36,324 nt of DNA from positions 1-36,324 of the forward strand of contig JAADIO010000059.1 in the NCBI GenBank assembly GCA_013151235.1, written 5' to 3'. Every line of letters starts with the position of its first letter. Position 1 is the first letter of the stretch. The position numbers and the translations under genes were made by a program. Source of the DNA: Deltaproteobacteria bacterium. Lineage in GTDB: Bacteria; CG2-30-53-67. This document shows positions 1-8,847 of this stretch, piece after piece. Below the pieces are notes generated by a model, which had not been told where the DNA came from, did no database searches, and worked only from the letters and a program-made list of their open reading frames with translations.

Positions 1-53
1 GAACGGTGTAAGTGATTGATATTCCGTTCGTGTGGTTCGGCAAGTTTAATGGA

Positions 54-86
54 CCGTTCGTGGTGAGCCTGTCGAACCATGAACGG
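54..86. repeat. Palindromic repeat, REP-like
   Basis: The 11-base arms CCGTTCGTGGT and ACCATGAACGG are reverse complements except for one base, with 11 bases between them. A second GAACGG/CCGTTC pair lies at 1-6 and 24-29, so the window may open inside a small cluster of such elements. Its position directly upstream of a gene start fits an intergenic dispersed repeat. Copy number in the genome cannot be seen here. Confidence 0.45.
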
Positions 87-130
87 AATCCAGAAAACGA
101 CTTTTTACGACTTCATCAAAGGAGATCCTG

Positions 131-622
131 ATGAAATTTCGTACTTTTCTGTCCATCCTCCTGTTGCTGGCCTTTGCTTCCGCCTCCCAGGCAGTCATCT
201 ATAAATGGGTAGATCATCAGGGGGTCGCTCATTTCACCGACGCCCAGGAAAAAATCCCTACGGCCTACCGGAACGAGGCGGTCGATTTCAACCGGGTCAA
301 GGCCGCGGGAAGTGTTACATACGATCCGGCCTCCGGAAAGGGTACGTCGTCACAGCCCCCATCGGTCGAGAAAGCCGCAAAAAACCCCACGGTAATTCTC
401 TACATGACCGACTGGTGACCCCACTGTACGGAAGCGAAGAGGTACTTCGCGAAGAACAATATCCCGTACAGGGAGGTCAACGTGGAAAAAAGCGAGCAGG
501 GCAGACAGGAGATGCTGCAGAAAAGCGGCGGATTCAGAGGGATCCCGTTGATCGACATCAACGGAACAATTCTGCGGGGCTTTTATCCCGACGCTGTGGA
601 ACGGGCACTGAAAGCACACTAA
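131..622 (+). CDS. Exported DUF4124-glutaredoxin selenoprotein (in-frame TGA read as Sec)
   Basis: Read through the TGA at 416-418, this frame gives 163 residues ending at TAA 620-622. Residues 1-21 are a signal peptide (cleavage after SQA). Residues 22-60 match DUF4124 (IYKWVDxxGxxHFTD). Residues 87-163 are a glutaredoxin domain: a beta strand (TVILYMTDW), the redox motif Sec96-Pro-His-Cys99, the cis-Pro segment RGIPLIDI and a closing GF plus helix. Glutaredoxins have Cys-Pro-x-Cys here, so TGA falls exactly on the catalytic N-terminal Cys. A SECIS-like hairpin follows at 434-450. The start at 131 has AAAGGAGA upstream. The likely role is thiol-disulfide exchange in the periplasm. A recent nonsense mutation is the alternative, but the 67 downstream codons are intact and conserved in pattern. 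A histidine kinase gene follows after 57 bases. An ordinary gene caller would stop at 418 and miss the catalytic half. Confidence 0.88.
434..450 (+). promoter_or_regulatory. Bacterial SECIS-like hairpin
   Basis: A perfect 6-bp stem, GCGAAG with CTTCGC, closes the five-base loop AGGTA. The stem begins 15 bases after the TGA at 416-418, and the loop GG lies 23-24 bases after it. Bacterial SECIS elements sit inside the coding sequence just downstream of UGA and expose a loop GGU read by SelB; E. coli fdhF has GG about 19-20 bases after its UGA. Geometry and loop sequence therefore fit, and the element is also coding sequence of the glutaredoxin domain. Confidence 0.8.
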
Positions 623-679
623 TCTCCGCCCAACGGAGGATCTCTCCTGTATATCTGATTCTTCTCCGGGAGGGCCGGA

Positions 680-1771
680 ATGCCGGCAATATCAAAAGTT
701 ACGATGTTCTTCTGCCTGTTCTTCACCCTGATCGGACTGCCGGTTTCCGCCCTCCCGCTGAAAGCGGCATCGTCCCTTCCCGACCTCATCTCTCTCTCTC
801 CCACCCTGCCGCAGATTCTCGGATGCGGGTTTCTGCTCATCCTGGGGATCGTGATCATTTTCTATCTCCGGTATCGGCAGATACAAACAATTCGAACCCT
901 GCGCCGTCATGCCGAAAGGGTCGCCGATGGAGATTTCAATCCCCGGGTCCCCCTTCAGCACCACAATGAACTTGGACGGCTGGCAGAGGCCTTCAACCGG
1001 ATGGCCGACGCCATGGAAGAGCGGACACAGGCCCTCACGAGAACCAACCGGGAGCTCAAAGACCAGGATGCCCGGAAGACCCGATTCCTCGATGTCGTCG
1101 CCCATGATCTGCGCACCCCCCTCACCTCCATCAAGGCCTATTCGGAACTGCTGTTGCGATATCCGGATGAATCTCCTGAAACGCAGAGGGAATTCCTCAA
1201 TATCATTCAGAAGGAATCGGACCGGATGGCGGCCCTCATCAATGACTACCTCGATCTGACCAAGCTGGAAAGCGGCATCCTCTCTTATCATTTCCGGAAA
1301 GTTAAGCTGGACGATATGATCCATGAATCGGTCCGGGTCCACCAGGCGGAATGCCGGCTCAAGGAAATGGAGATCATTCCGATGATCGACGGCCCCCTCC
1401 CCCCTCTCCGGGCCGATCCCGATCGATTAAACCAGGTCTTCACAAACCTGATCCATAACGCCATCCATCATTCCCCCCCAAAAGGGAAGATCACCATTTC
1501 CGCCTCCGTAAAAGAGGAGAACGGAAACACATGGATCGAAGTCGCAGTTGCCGATGAGGGACCGGGGATCCCCGAAGAATATCATGGGATGATCTTCGAC
1601 AAATTCCGTCAGATCGACACCACCAAACTGCCTACGAAAGGCGGGGTCGGTCTCGGCCTCCCGATCTCGAAGGAAATTCTTCGACGCCATCAGGGAACGA
1701 TTCGGGTCGACCCGGACAATCAGCGGGGGGCCTGTTTCCGGTTCCGTCTCCCGCTTTCCTTCTCCGATTGA
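680..1771 (+). CDS. Sensor histidine kinase (HAMP-HisKA-HATPase)
   Basis: This 363-residue inner-membrane kinase has an N-terminal hydrophobic segment (about 7-24) and a second membrane helix (about 46-64), with only some 20 residues between them. It therefore has almost no periplasmic sensor domain. A HAMP linker (about 62-115) leads to a HisKA helix with phospho-acceptor His142 in VAHDLRTPL. The ATPase domain carries the N box NLIHNAIHHS, the G1 box DEGPGIP and the G2 box GGVGLGLPIS. GGAGGG precedes the ATG. No response regulator lies beside it, so it is an orphan kinase. It sits 57 bases after the selenocysteine glutaredoxin gene and may be co-transcribed with it; a redox-signalling link between them is speculative. 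Confidence 0.9.
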   Translation: MPAISKVTMFFCLFFTLIGLPVSALPLKAASSLPDLISLSPTLPQILGCGFLLILGIVIIFYLRYRQIQTIRTLRRHAERVADGDFNPRVPLQHHNELGRLAEAFNRMADAMEERTQALTRTNRELKDQDARKTRFLDVVAHDLRTPLTSIKAYSELLLRYPDESPETQREFLNIIQKESDRMAALINDYLDLTKLESGILSYHFRKVKLDDMIHESVRVHQAECRLKEMEIIPMIDGPLPPLRADPDRLNQVFTNLIHNAIHHSPPKGKITISASVKEENGNTWIEVAVADEGPGIPEEYHGMIFDKFRQIDTTKLPTKGGVGLGLPISKEILRRHQGTIRVDPDNQRGACFRFRLPLSFSD

Positions 1772-1955
1772 TCACCCGGTTTGACGAAATGCCCCTTCTC
1801 TGATTCACTATAACCGTACATGAACTCCGGCAAGGCGGAATGCCGCTATGATAACGCAAATGAAATGGGTAACAATCACCCTTGCCATGATCCTGTTGGC
1901 GGGCACGCCCTCTATCAGGGAACAAAATGCCGGGAAAAACGGAGAGGGGAAGATC

Positions 1956-4082
1956 ATGGAGACTCATGGAAAAACACCGAATCACCTAATCCGCGAAAAA
2001 AGCCCTTACCTCCTTCAACATGCCTGGAATCCGGTGGAGTGGTATCCCTGGGGGGAAGAAGCCCTCACCCGGGCAAAGAAGGAACATAAGATCATCTTTC
2101 TCTCCATTGGATATTCCACCTGTCACTGGTGTCATGTCATGGAGAAGGAATCCTTCGAAAATGAGGCGATCGCAGCCCTGCTCAACGATAATTTCATCTG
2201 TATCAAAGTCGACCGGGAGGAGCGACCCGATCTGGATCAGATCTATATGGCCGCCGTACAGGCAATGACCGGAAGCGGCGGCTGGCCGCTCAACGTTTTC
2301 CTTACACCGGATTTGAAACCTTTCGCGGGGGGGACCTATTTCCCTCCGGAGGATACACCCTGGGGGCAGATCGGAATAGAAACCCTTTTGACCCGGGTTG
2401 CCGATTTGTGGCGTGAAAATCCGGAAACGGTTGTAGAAAATGCGGAAAGATTGACACAGGCAATCCGCAACGCTCGGGAAAAAGGTCCCAGCGGCAAGAT
2501 TTCCGCCGCCTTGTCCCGGCATGCCTATGAATCAATCGCAGAAAATTATGACAACCTCTATGGAGGGTTTGGCCCGGCCCCCAAATTCCCACAGGGAATG
2601 ACCCTCTCCTTTCTGCTCCGTTATCACCACCGCACCGGAAATCCGACAGCCCTCTCCATGGTGGAAAAAACACTACAGAAGATGGCACAGGGAGGAATAT
2701 ACGACCAGTTGGGAGGAGGTTTCCACCGTTACTCCACCGACGAACGCTGGCTCGTTCCTCATTTCGAGAAGATGCTCTACGACAACGCCCTCATGGCCCA
2801 GGTCTATCTGGAGGCCTTCCAGGTCACGGGCTTTGAAAAATACTCCACAACTGCCCGTGAAATCCTTGACTATGTATTACGTGACATGACGGCACCTGCG
2901 GGCGGGTTTTACTCCGCCGAGGACGCCGACAGTGAAGGAGAAGAAGGTACCTTTTACGTCTGGACACCAAAGGAGGTAGAGGAAGTGCTGGGAAAGCAGA
3001 AAGGGAGCATCTTCAACCGGTTTTACGGCATCTCTCCCCCCGGGAATTTTACGAAAGGGAAGAGCATTCCGAACCGATGGATCGATGAAGCGAGTTTTGC
3101 CAAAGATCGGAAGATCCCCTTGACGGAACTTCGGGACATCCTCCTCCACGGGAAAAAGAGGCTGTTCCAGGCACGGACAGAGCGCGTTCGCCCCCGCCGG
3201 GACGACAAGATCCTCACCGCCTGGAATGGAATGATGATCGGCGCCCTTGCCTATGCGGCAGAGGTCCTGGATGAACCCCGCTATGCCCGTGCCGGGGAGA
3301 AGTCAGCCCGGTTTATCATGAAGAATCTTATGGAGGGGAAGGACCTCCTCCGGCGCTACCGGGACGGGGAAGCAAGATACCCCGGCTATCTTGATGACTA
3401 TGCCTTTTTTGTTCAGGGTCTGATCGAGCTCTACCAGGCCACCTTCAATCCCGAATGGATCACGACGGCCCTTTCATTAAACCGGAAAATGGTGGAGCGT
3501 TTCTACGACCCGAAGGAAGGAGGATTCTTTTTTGCCCGTGAAGAGGACCCCACCCTCCTGACCCGGAACAAAGAGTTCCACGACGGCGCCAAACCAGCGG
3601 GAAACGCCATCGCCCTGCTGAACCTCTTGCGTCTTGCAGAATTCACCGGCAGGAAGGATTTACGGGGGATGGCGGAGAAGACCTTGAAGGGGATGACGGC
3701 CGGAATCAAGGAATTTCCCGCTGCTTTCCCGCAAAGCCTGACGGCCCTGGAATTTCTCCTCTCCTCCCCCTTTGAGATTATCGTGGCGGGATCACCAAAA
3801 AATGAGGAGACCCATGCACTGATCCAGGCCGTCACCGCTCCCTTCGTTCCAAACAAAGTCGTCGCCCTGGCCGGAGAGAAGAAAAGCAATCTCGTAAAGA
3901 CACTACCCTTCCTGACGGGAAAAACAAGCATCCAGGGAATACCGGCCGTCTATATCTGCAGGAACCACACCTGTCAACGTCCCCTGACCGACCCGGTGGA
4001 GGTGGACAGAGCCATGAAAAACAGCGGAATGGTTCAGGGACCGGCCCTGCGGATCTCGATCGGAACCTCTTCGGAAAAGTGA
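1956..4082 (+). CDS. DUF255 thioredoxin-domain protein (YyaL/SPATA20 family)
   Basis: The 708-residue protein begins with the family signature ([22 protein letters not shown]) and a thioredoxin-like domain with Cys56-His-Trp-Cys59. A long alpha/alpha-barrel region resembling N-acylglucosamine 2-epimerase or glycosidase folds follows (for example [14 protein letters not shown] and SAEDADSEG). It ends with the Cys-containing motif [11 protein letters not shown]. The molecular function of the family is not established. The start at 1956 is chosen because GGAGAGGGG lies 6 bases upstream and the protein then begins as usual for the family. In-frame ATGs at 1848 and 1860 would add a hydrophobic segment ([14 protein letters not shown]) that could act as a signal peptide, so export is possible. 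Its 3' end overlaps the convergent PEP carboxykinase gene by 49 bases. Confidence 0.9.
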   Translation: METHGKTPNHLIREKSPYLLQHAWNPVEWYPWGEEALTRAKKEHKIIFLSIGYSTCHWCHVMEKESFENEAIAALLNDNFICIKVDREERPDLDQIYMAAVQAMTGSGGWPLNVFLTPDLKPFAGGTYFPPEDTPWGQIGIETLLTRVADLWRENPETVVENAERLTQAIRNAREKGPSGKISAALSRHAYESIAENYDNLYGGFGPAPKFPQGMTLSFLLRYHHRTGNPTALSMVEKTLQKMAQGGIYDQLGGGFHRYSTDERWLVPHFEKMLYDNALMAQVYLEAFQVTGFEKYSTTAREILDYVLRDMTAPAGGFYSAEDADSEGEEGTFYVWTPKEVEEVLGKQKGSIFNRFYGISPPGNFTKGKSIPNRWIDEASFAKDRKIPLTELRDILLHGKKRLFQARTERVRPRRDDKILTAWNGMMIGALAYAAEVLDEPRYARAGEKSARFIMKNLMEGKDLLRRYRDGEARYPGYLDDYAFFVQGLIELYQATFNPEWITTALSLNRKMVERFYDPKEGGFFFAREEDPTLLTRNKEFHDGAKPAGNAIALLNLLRLAEFTGRKDLRGMAEKTLKGMTAGIKEFPAAFPQSLTALEFLLSSPFEIIVAGSPKNEETHALIQAVTAPFVPNKVVALAGEKKSNLVKTLPFLTGKTSIQGIPAVYICRNHTCQRPLTDPVEVDRAMKNSGMVQGPALRISIGTSSEK

Positions 4083-5605
4083 TCAAAATATTCCTTGAAT
4101 TGTCCTACAAGTTCCCGTGCCCGGGTGTCATAGAGTCCACGGTCTTTCCACAATTGCCGGGGATCCAGAAACTCCGGCGGAAGACCTTCACAAACCTCGG
4201 GAACCTCGAACCCGAAAACCGGCTCCTTCCGCATGGGCACGGAATCGAGTTTGCCCGACAGAACAGCCCGGACAATGGCACGGGAATGCTCAATCCCGAT
4301 CCGGTGCCCCTCGCCGAGTGGACCGCCTGTCCACCCGGTATTGATCATCCAGCACTGCACATGGTGCCTGGCAATCTTTTCACCCAGGATTCTTGCATAG
4401 ACCAAGGGGGAAAGGGCCAGAAAGGGGGCTCCAAAACAGGGATTAAAGGTGGGCACCACTCTCCCCTCTTCAATTTCAGAGGTGTATCCCAGCAGATAAA
4501 AATAAAGAGCCTGTTCCGTATTCAGGCAGGCCACAGGCGGCATAACCCCCGAGACATCTCGGGTCAGCATGAAGAGATGTTTCGGATGGGCACCCCGGCC
4601 GGAGGCCACGGCATTCTCAATGGCCGTGATATGGTAAGCGGCCCGGGTATTCTCCGTTAAAGCCGTATCGGAAAGATCGATCCGTCGCGTCTCCATATCG
4701 ATGGTCACATTTTCCAGAACGGTGCCAAACCGTTCCACACAGGCCTGGAGAGCAGGATTTTTTTCGATGGTCAATCCCGCCACCCGACTGTAGCAGCCTC
4801 CTTCGAAATTAAAAACTCCGTCATCGGACCAGCCGTGTTCATCATTCCCGATGAGACGCCTCCCCTCCACCAGGGCAAGGGCCGTCTTCCCCGTCCCCGA
4901 GAGCCCGAAGAAAACCGCCACATCGTTTTCATCGTCACAACCGGTATTCACTGCACAGTGCATGGGAAGGATGTTCCCCTCCGAAAGGAAGGCATAATTC
5001 AAGATGGTAAAGGAGGAACGCTTGATCTCTCCGGCATAGCTCGTCCCCCCGATGAGGATCATCTTCTCCCCGAAGTTTACAATGACAAAGGTTTCGGAAT
5101 GGGTCCCGTCGAACTCGGGAAAGGCATGGAACCGGGGGACGTCGATGATCGTACACTCCGGCTCATGGTGGGTCAGTTCTTCGGGATCGGTACTCTGTAT
5201 AAACAGGTTGCGGGCATAGAGGCTGTGCCAGGCGTTTTCCGAGATCACCCGGATCGGGACCCGGTACTTCGGGTCGGCCCCGGCATAGCAGTCCTGGACG
5301 AAGATATCCTTCCCCTGGAGGTAGGCCTTGAGGCGGTTATAGAGTGAATGAAAATGGTCCTCCTCGAAGGGTTTGTTGGTCTTGCCCCAGAGGATATGGC
5401 TGGGGTTGGCCGGGTCCCGGACCACATACTTGTCTTCACGGCTCCGTCCCATATGGTGCCCCGTCCGGACCACGATCGGCCCCTTGTGGGCCACGAGCCC
5501 CTCCCGCCGTTTGACGATCTCTTCATAGAGCGCCCCCGTGGGGAGATTCCAGTAGATGTTCCCGACGTTACGGAAACCGAGTTTCTTCATCTGGTCATTG
5601 TTCAT
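4034..5605 (-). CDS. pckA: Phosphoenolpyruvate carboxykinase (ATP), divergent
   Basis: The 523-residue protein has the order of ATP-dependent PEPCK: the PEP/oxaloacetate Arg in [10 protein letters not shown] (Arg47), [10 protein letters not shown] (186-196), His216, the P-loop GLSGTGKTA (234-242), IGNDEHGW (252-259) followed by [12 protein letters not shown], and TENTR. The reaction is oxaloacetate + ATP to PEP + CO2 + ADP in the cytoplasm, linking the TCA cycle to gluconeogenesis or anaplerosis. Several positions are unusual. Compared with E. coli PckA, the Mn ligand Lys213 is Arg196, Thr256 of the P-loop is Ala242 and Asp268 is Asn254, while the His232 and Asp269 equivalents remain. The usual TAKxxGTE segment is TSEIEEG. 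It may be a specialised subfamily with altered metal or nucleotide use. AGGAAGGA lies about 11 bases upstream of the ATG. Confidence 0.85.
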   Translation of the reverse strand: MNNDQMKKLGFRNVGNIYWNLPTGALYEEIVKRREGLVAHKGPIVVRTGHHMGRSREDKYVVRDPANPSHILWGKTNKPFEEDHFHSLYNRLKAYLQGKDIFVQDCYAGADPKYRVPIRVISENAWHSLYARNLFIQSTDPEELTHHEPECTIIDVPRFHAFPEFDGTHSETFVIVNFGEKMILIGGTSYAGEIKRSSFTILNYAFLSEGNILPMHCAVNTGCDDENDVAVFFGLSGTGKTALALVEGRRLIGNDEHGWSDDGVFNFEGGCYSRVAGLTIEKNPALQACVERFGTVLENVTIDMETRRIDLSDTALTENTRAAYHITAIENAVASGRGAHPKHLFMLTRDVSGVMPPVACLNTEQALYFYLLGYTSEIEEGRVVPTFNPCFGAPFLALSPLVYARILGEKIARHHVQCWMINTGWTGGPLGEGHRIGIEHSRAIVRAVLSGKLDSVPMRKEPVFGFEVPEVCEGLPPEFLDPRQLWKDRGLYDTRARELVGQFKEYFDHFSEEVPIEIRRAGP

Positions 5606-5740
5606 GAATTTCCGCGTTCCTTCCTTTCTGCGATGCTCGGCTTCATGGAGGGGACCCCGCTCCCCCTCCGGGGGAGTTAGGAAAAACCTCTCCCAGGTCT
5701 ATCGGTTCGCAATACATTTAAGGGAGTGCCCTGTTTTTTC

Positions 5741-5812
5741 TTTGTGCCTCTGCCCCTCTGCCTCTTGCTCTTGCCTTCCCCGTGCCCCCGTGCCCCCCGT
5801 GGTCAATGGCTT
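5741..5812. repeat. Pyrimidine-rich low-complexity tract in the pckA leader
   Basis: The plus strand is almost wholly C and T with repeated TGCCTCT, TGCCC and GTGCCCC units. In the pckA transcript it reads as a G-rich purine tract with runs of four to six G separated by CAC. It lies between the predicted pckA promoter and the start codon, in a gene-free stretch of about 340 bases (5606-5942) that otherwise holds only that promoter and a terminator. G-runs could stack, but a compact fourth run is lacking. Confidence 0.45.
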
Positions 5813-5847
5813 TTGACTTTGCCTCTGTACCTTTGTCGTTGCGTTGT

Positions 5848-5876
5848 AATTTATGCAAGAAGAAAGAGGATGTCAA
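5848..5876 (-). promoter_or_regulatory. Sigma70-type promoter for pckA
   Basis: On the minus strand TTGACA (5871-5876) and TAAATT (5848-5853) are separated by 17 bases. It lies immediately after the terminator of the upstream porin gene and would give a leader of about 240 bases before the pckA ATG at 5605. Confidence 0.55.
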
Positions 5877-5911
5877 TAAAAATCCCCGGCGGGAAAAAAC
5901 CCCGACGGGGA
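5876..5911 (-). terminator. Rho-independent terminator of the FadL-family gene
   Basis: On the minus strand TCCCCGTCGGG and CCCGCCGGGGA form an 11-bp stem with one mismatch and a T-rich loop, followed by TTTTTATT. It begins about 30 bases after the stop codon at 5943. Confidence 0.8.
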
Positions 5912-5942
5912 TTGGTCGGAACCGAAAACAACCGCAACCCGA

Positions 5943-7304
5943 TCAGAACCGGTAGGAAAGCTGAAGGTCAATGCTGTCTTCCACCAGTTGGATGCGGGTC
6001 TTGCTGGTCGCCGCAAATCCAAGGTTCTGGTACGCCTTGGGCACATCCTTCTTCCCGGAAAGATCTCTTTTGAAGGCATGCATATAGGCCGCCGCAATGC
6101 CCCAATGGTCACCCAGATTATAGCTCGCGCCAAGACTGGCGTGCTGCTCTACCGTGACGGGGAGGGCAACATTATTAAAGACGTCCGCTTCGTTGATGGG
6201 AGACTTGGCATATTCATATCCGGCCCGAACCGTCAGGGCATCGTTGACGGCATAGCGCCCACCGAGGGCGAAAACCCACTGGTCATCCCAGCCGAAATTC
6301 AGGTCAATACTGCTGGGGTGGTCGATCACTGTTCCCAAACCGTTTTTCCGTACGAAATTGCCGGAGAGTTTAACGGCGTCGTGGGTGGCGGACCAGTTGA
6401 TCCATTTGACGTCGAATTCCAGCGTCAGTGCCTCCAGGGGGGTCACGGCAACACCGAGGGCAAACTGCTGAGGAAATTCAAGATCAAGCTTTACCGTCCC
6501 TGGAGACTCCACGGAAGCAAGATAACCACCGGAAGCAAGATTCTTGACATCACTGTCTCCAATACGATATTTCATTTCCGGTAAGTACTGCCTCGATGTG
6601 TAGGAACCGCCGACGGTAATCATGTCGTTTATCTTGTAGATCGCCCCGATGTTGGCGCCCAGACCATAGACACCTTCTGCCCGCCCAAGGTCAAGATTGA
6701 TTCCACCTAATGACGGAGCAGCAAAGGTCTCCTGGATATCGAGGAGCTGCCAGTCGATGCTGACACCGGCGCCGACGGACAACCGTTCATTCACGTTCCA
6801 GGCAATCGCCGGCTGGACCTTGGCAAAGATAAAGGTGGAGGAAACACTGGCGTCCTTAAATGCTCCTCCAGCGTCAATCACATCGTAGTCAACTCCAAGA
6901 CCTCCCGTTGCGAAAAAACCACCCCCGAAGAAGACATCGTCCCGATTGAAGGCCGGGGCCGTCCAGCCGAGGGCCGGCAGGGCGTAAAGTTCGGAGCCGC
7001 CTCCCGTCTCTTCACCGGGACCGGCAAAGGCCGAGGGAGAAACAGGTAGATCTGTAAAATCGAGCTGACGCCGTGGCATAAAAAATTCACCGTTGAAGTC
7101 GGCCCGGCTCCCGATAGTCGCCATGCCTGCAGGGTTGGAGATCGCAGTAATGGCATCTTCCGGCACTGCCGTCACGGCACCGGCCATCCCCTTCTGGGTG
7201 GCCCCGACCCCGATCAACTGGGCGCCGTTGGTGGCAAAGGCATTAAAGGGAAAGAAAAAACTTAAAGATAAAACAAATGCAGCAAACATCATAAAGCGTT
7301 TCAT
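5943..7304 (-). CDS. FadL/OMPP1-family outer-membrane transport protein
   Basis: The 453-residue precursor has a signal peptide of about 24 residues (cleaved at AFA-TNG). It begins with the family-typical NGAQLIGVGATQKGMAGAV and ISNPAGMA segments and ends in Phe (LQLSYRF), as expected for a BAM-inserted beta barrel. FadL/TodX proteins form a 14-strand barrel plugged by an N-terminal hatch and import hydrophobic compounds such as long-chain fatty acids or aromatics. The Asn-Pro-Ala motif is present. GGAGGG precedes the ATG. It appears monocistronic, with its own predicted promoter near 7463-7492 and a terminator at 5876-5911. The substrate cannot be told from the sequence. Confidence 0.88.
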   Translation of the reverse strand: MKRFMMFAAFVLSLSFFFPFNAFATNGAQLIGVGATQKGMAGAVTAVPEDAITAISNPAGMATIGSRADFNGEFFMPRRQLDFTDLPVSPSAFAGPGEETGGGSELYALPALGWTAPAFNRDDVFFGGGFFATGGLGVDYDVIDAGGAFKDASVSSTFIFAKVQPAIAWNVNERLSVGAGVSIDWQLLDIQETFAAPSLGGINLDLGRAEGVYGLGANIGAIYKINDMITVGGSYTSRQYLPEMKYRIGDSDVKNLASGGYLASVESPGTVKLDLEFPQQFALGVAVTPLEALTLEFDVKWINWSATHDAVKLSGNFVRKNGLGTVIDHPSSIDLNFGWDDQWVFALGGRYAVNDALTVRAGYEYAKSPINEADVFNNVALPVTVEQHASLGASYNLGDHWGIAAAYMHAFKRDLSGKKDVPKAYQNLGFAATSKTRIQLVEDSIDLQLSYRF

Positions 7305-7462
7305 GTCCGCCCTCCTTGAATGATTTTCCTGCTACATAAAAAAACAAACAAACCCCGCGTCTTGACTTTTCGGTTCCTCAATCACCCCCTTTGCCTGTAT
7401 CGGAAATAGAATAATGTCCTCCGTGAACTGCATTTCTCATGCCGTTTCTTATAATCGCCTAA

Positions 7463-7492
7463 GTTATATCGCCTATCCGGATGAATTGTAAA
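7463..7492 (-). promoter_or_regulatory. Possible promoter of the FadL-family gene
   Basis: On the minus strand TTTACA (7487-7492) and TATAAC (7463-7468) are 18 bases apart. The octamer TAGGCGAT occurs twice, 14 bases apart, at 7468-7475 and 7454-7461, and could be a direct-repeat operator or a duplicated -10 region. The 7305-7700 interval otherwise holds only this and the palindrome at 7611-7707. Confidence 0.4.
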
Positions 7493-7610
7493 GCTTTTTC
7501 AACCTTCCCCTCTTTGGATCCCTCGATTCACGATACAGCACCAAGACAGCATTCCGCACGATCATGAGGAATCTTTTTCCCAAAAGAGGAAAAATTTTTC
7601 CACTTCCCCT

Positions 7611-7707
7611 CACTAAAGTAGCCCTATTCGTAAATACGGTGACATTTGAGTGCCGCAGAGCGGCCCTCTCGGTGCGTCACAGTATTTACGAACAGAACCA
7701 CTAAGGA
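7611..7707. repeat. Large palindromic intergenic repeat
   Basis: Arms TTCGTAAATACGGTGAC (7627-7643) and GTCACAGTATTTACGAA (7676-7692) pair with one mismatch. The symmetry continues outward less perfectly (CTAAAGTAGCCCTA against TAGAACCACTAAG) and inward (CCGCAGAG against CTCTCGG). The right outer part (7686-7705) recurs with one mismatch at 17331-17350. It overlaps the stop codon of the gene ending at 7701. It looks like a dispersed palindromic element and may act as a transcription end. Confidence 0.6.
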
Positions 7708-8750
7708 TATCCAATAATCCCCAAAAGCGATTTATAGATCCGCCCTGAAAAATTAGGGTCCCGAGCCATAAAAGCAGCCCCGGTCCTGAAAGGGTCATCC
7801 CAAAGGTAGAACCGCATCCGCCAGAACTGATCCAGGATCCCGATCCGGATTTCCCCCTTTTCCACATAGACCAGGATCTCAACAGGAAACTGGGTCAAAT
7901 GATACAGGCCGCTGCAGGAGTCCGGATCCCGGGATGAAGGCCATTTCAGCCCGGTATAGTTCAGTGTCAGGTTTTCGATATGGCGGTTCGTCACTCCCAT
8001 GAGGCAGGCCCGGTCGGCAATCATATCCCGATATACCGGGTGCCAGCCGTTCATGTTGATCCGCATTCCCTTCTCCAGACGGTCGCAGACCTTCTTGATG
8101 GCCCCCGCCGGATCTCCCGTAAGGGGAATGTGCCGGATTACATCAAACTGATCCTGCATCCCTCTCCAGAAAAAGCGTATGTCCCGGTCGTTCCGGACCG
8201 GCGGGAGCTGTTCCGTCAGGATTGTCCCTTCCATCCCCTTGATGCAGAAGGTCACCAGGTCCTTCTTCACCACATTGGCCATCGCCACCATCTTGTCCTG
8301 CTCCGCGAAGGGAAGATCTGCGAAAAAGACCTTTGCCAGCAGCTCGGGGTTCGTAAAAACCACAACCACCGTTTCTCCTTTCCGGTAGACACCGATCCGG
8401 ATCGGAAGAAACATCAGGTAGCGGGCCCCCTCCGCGAGAACCGCCCGGTCGTAGTCCTCATTCCGAATCAGGTAGACCCGGGCCCGAGTCCCACAGGCGC
8501 TGGGAATGTCGAGGTCCCAAAAGGTGATGATTTCCCAATCCGACTGCTGCACATTCGATTCGATCCGGCGGCAGACCGAATCGAAGGGGGCCTCCATCTC
8601 CAGCGCCTTCTGGTAGAGTCCATAGCTCTTTCCCGGGTCAAGACGTTCCTTGATATCACGGCGAAAATCTTTCAGGAAGGCCCGGGCGGAAAGAGGGAAA
8701 CATTGCAGGAGTAGTAAGCACGCAAGGAGAAAGGAGAAAATCGATCGCAT
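7701..8750 (-). CDS. Exported protein of unknown function, DUF302-like (paralogue 1)
   Basis: This 349-residue protein has a clear signal peptide (about 24 residues, ending SARA). No enzyme motif was recognised. A central segment, LPIRIGVYRKGETVVVVFTNPELLAKVFF, resembles the DUF302 fold, in which a short motif IRIxVYE is followed by a strand ending in NP. It is a distant paralogue of the next gene upstream (8918-9958): both share RIGVY...NPELLA, MGVTNRH/LGITNRY, PVEILVY/PLELVIY and WRMRFYLWD/WRMQLYFWD in the same order. The two probably arose by duplication and act in the periplasm or at the outer membrane. GGAGGC precedes the ATG. It has six or more Cys residues, unlike its paralogue. Confidence 0.75.
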   Translation of the reverse strand: MRSIFSFLLACLLLLQCFPLSARAFLKDFRRDIKERLDPGKSYGLYQKALEMEAPFDSVCRRIESNVQQSDWEIITFWDLDIPSACGTRARVYLIRNEDYDRAVLAEGARYLMFLPIRIGVYRKGETVVVVFTNPELLAKVFFADLPFAEQDKMVAMANVVKKDLVTFCIKGMEGTILTEQLPPVRNDRDIRFFWRGMQDQFDVIRHIPLTGDPAGAIKKVCDRLEKGMRINMNGWHPVYRDMIADRACLMGVTNRHIENLTLNYTGLKWPSSRDPDSCSGLYHLTQFPVEILVYVEKGEIRIGILDQFWRMRFYLWDDPFRTGAAFMARDPNFSGRIYKSLLGIIGYP

Positions 8751-8847
8751 GATGCCTCCGAAAGATTGGTTCGTCGAAATGCAGCACAGAGGCTGAAAAA
8801 ATCAATGATTATAAAACAAACGGACTTTTTAAGGTGTGTCGGAGAAG

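Noticed and set aside
416-418. TGA as a true stop or a pseudogene mutation
   Set aside because: The catalytic Cys position, the SECIS-like hairpin at the right distance and the intact downstream glutaredoxin half together favour Sec; kept as a stated alternative only.
205-969. Long frame overlapping the DUF4124 protein and the TGA readthrough region
   Set aside because: It is Arg/Gly-rich with no domain, overlaps two well-supported genes, and is explained by the GC-rich composition in another frame.
4079-4660. Plus-strand frames antisense to pckA, lpdA, nrdJ and other genes
   Set aside because: They mirror codon structure of well-supported genes, lack ribosome binding sites and show no recognisable domains.
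5741-5812. G-quadruplex in the pckA leader
   Set aside because: Three G-runs are close together but the fourth is more than 20 bases away, so only a low-complexity tract is reported.
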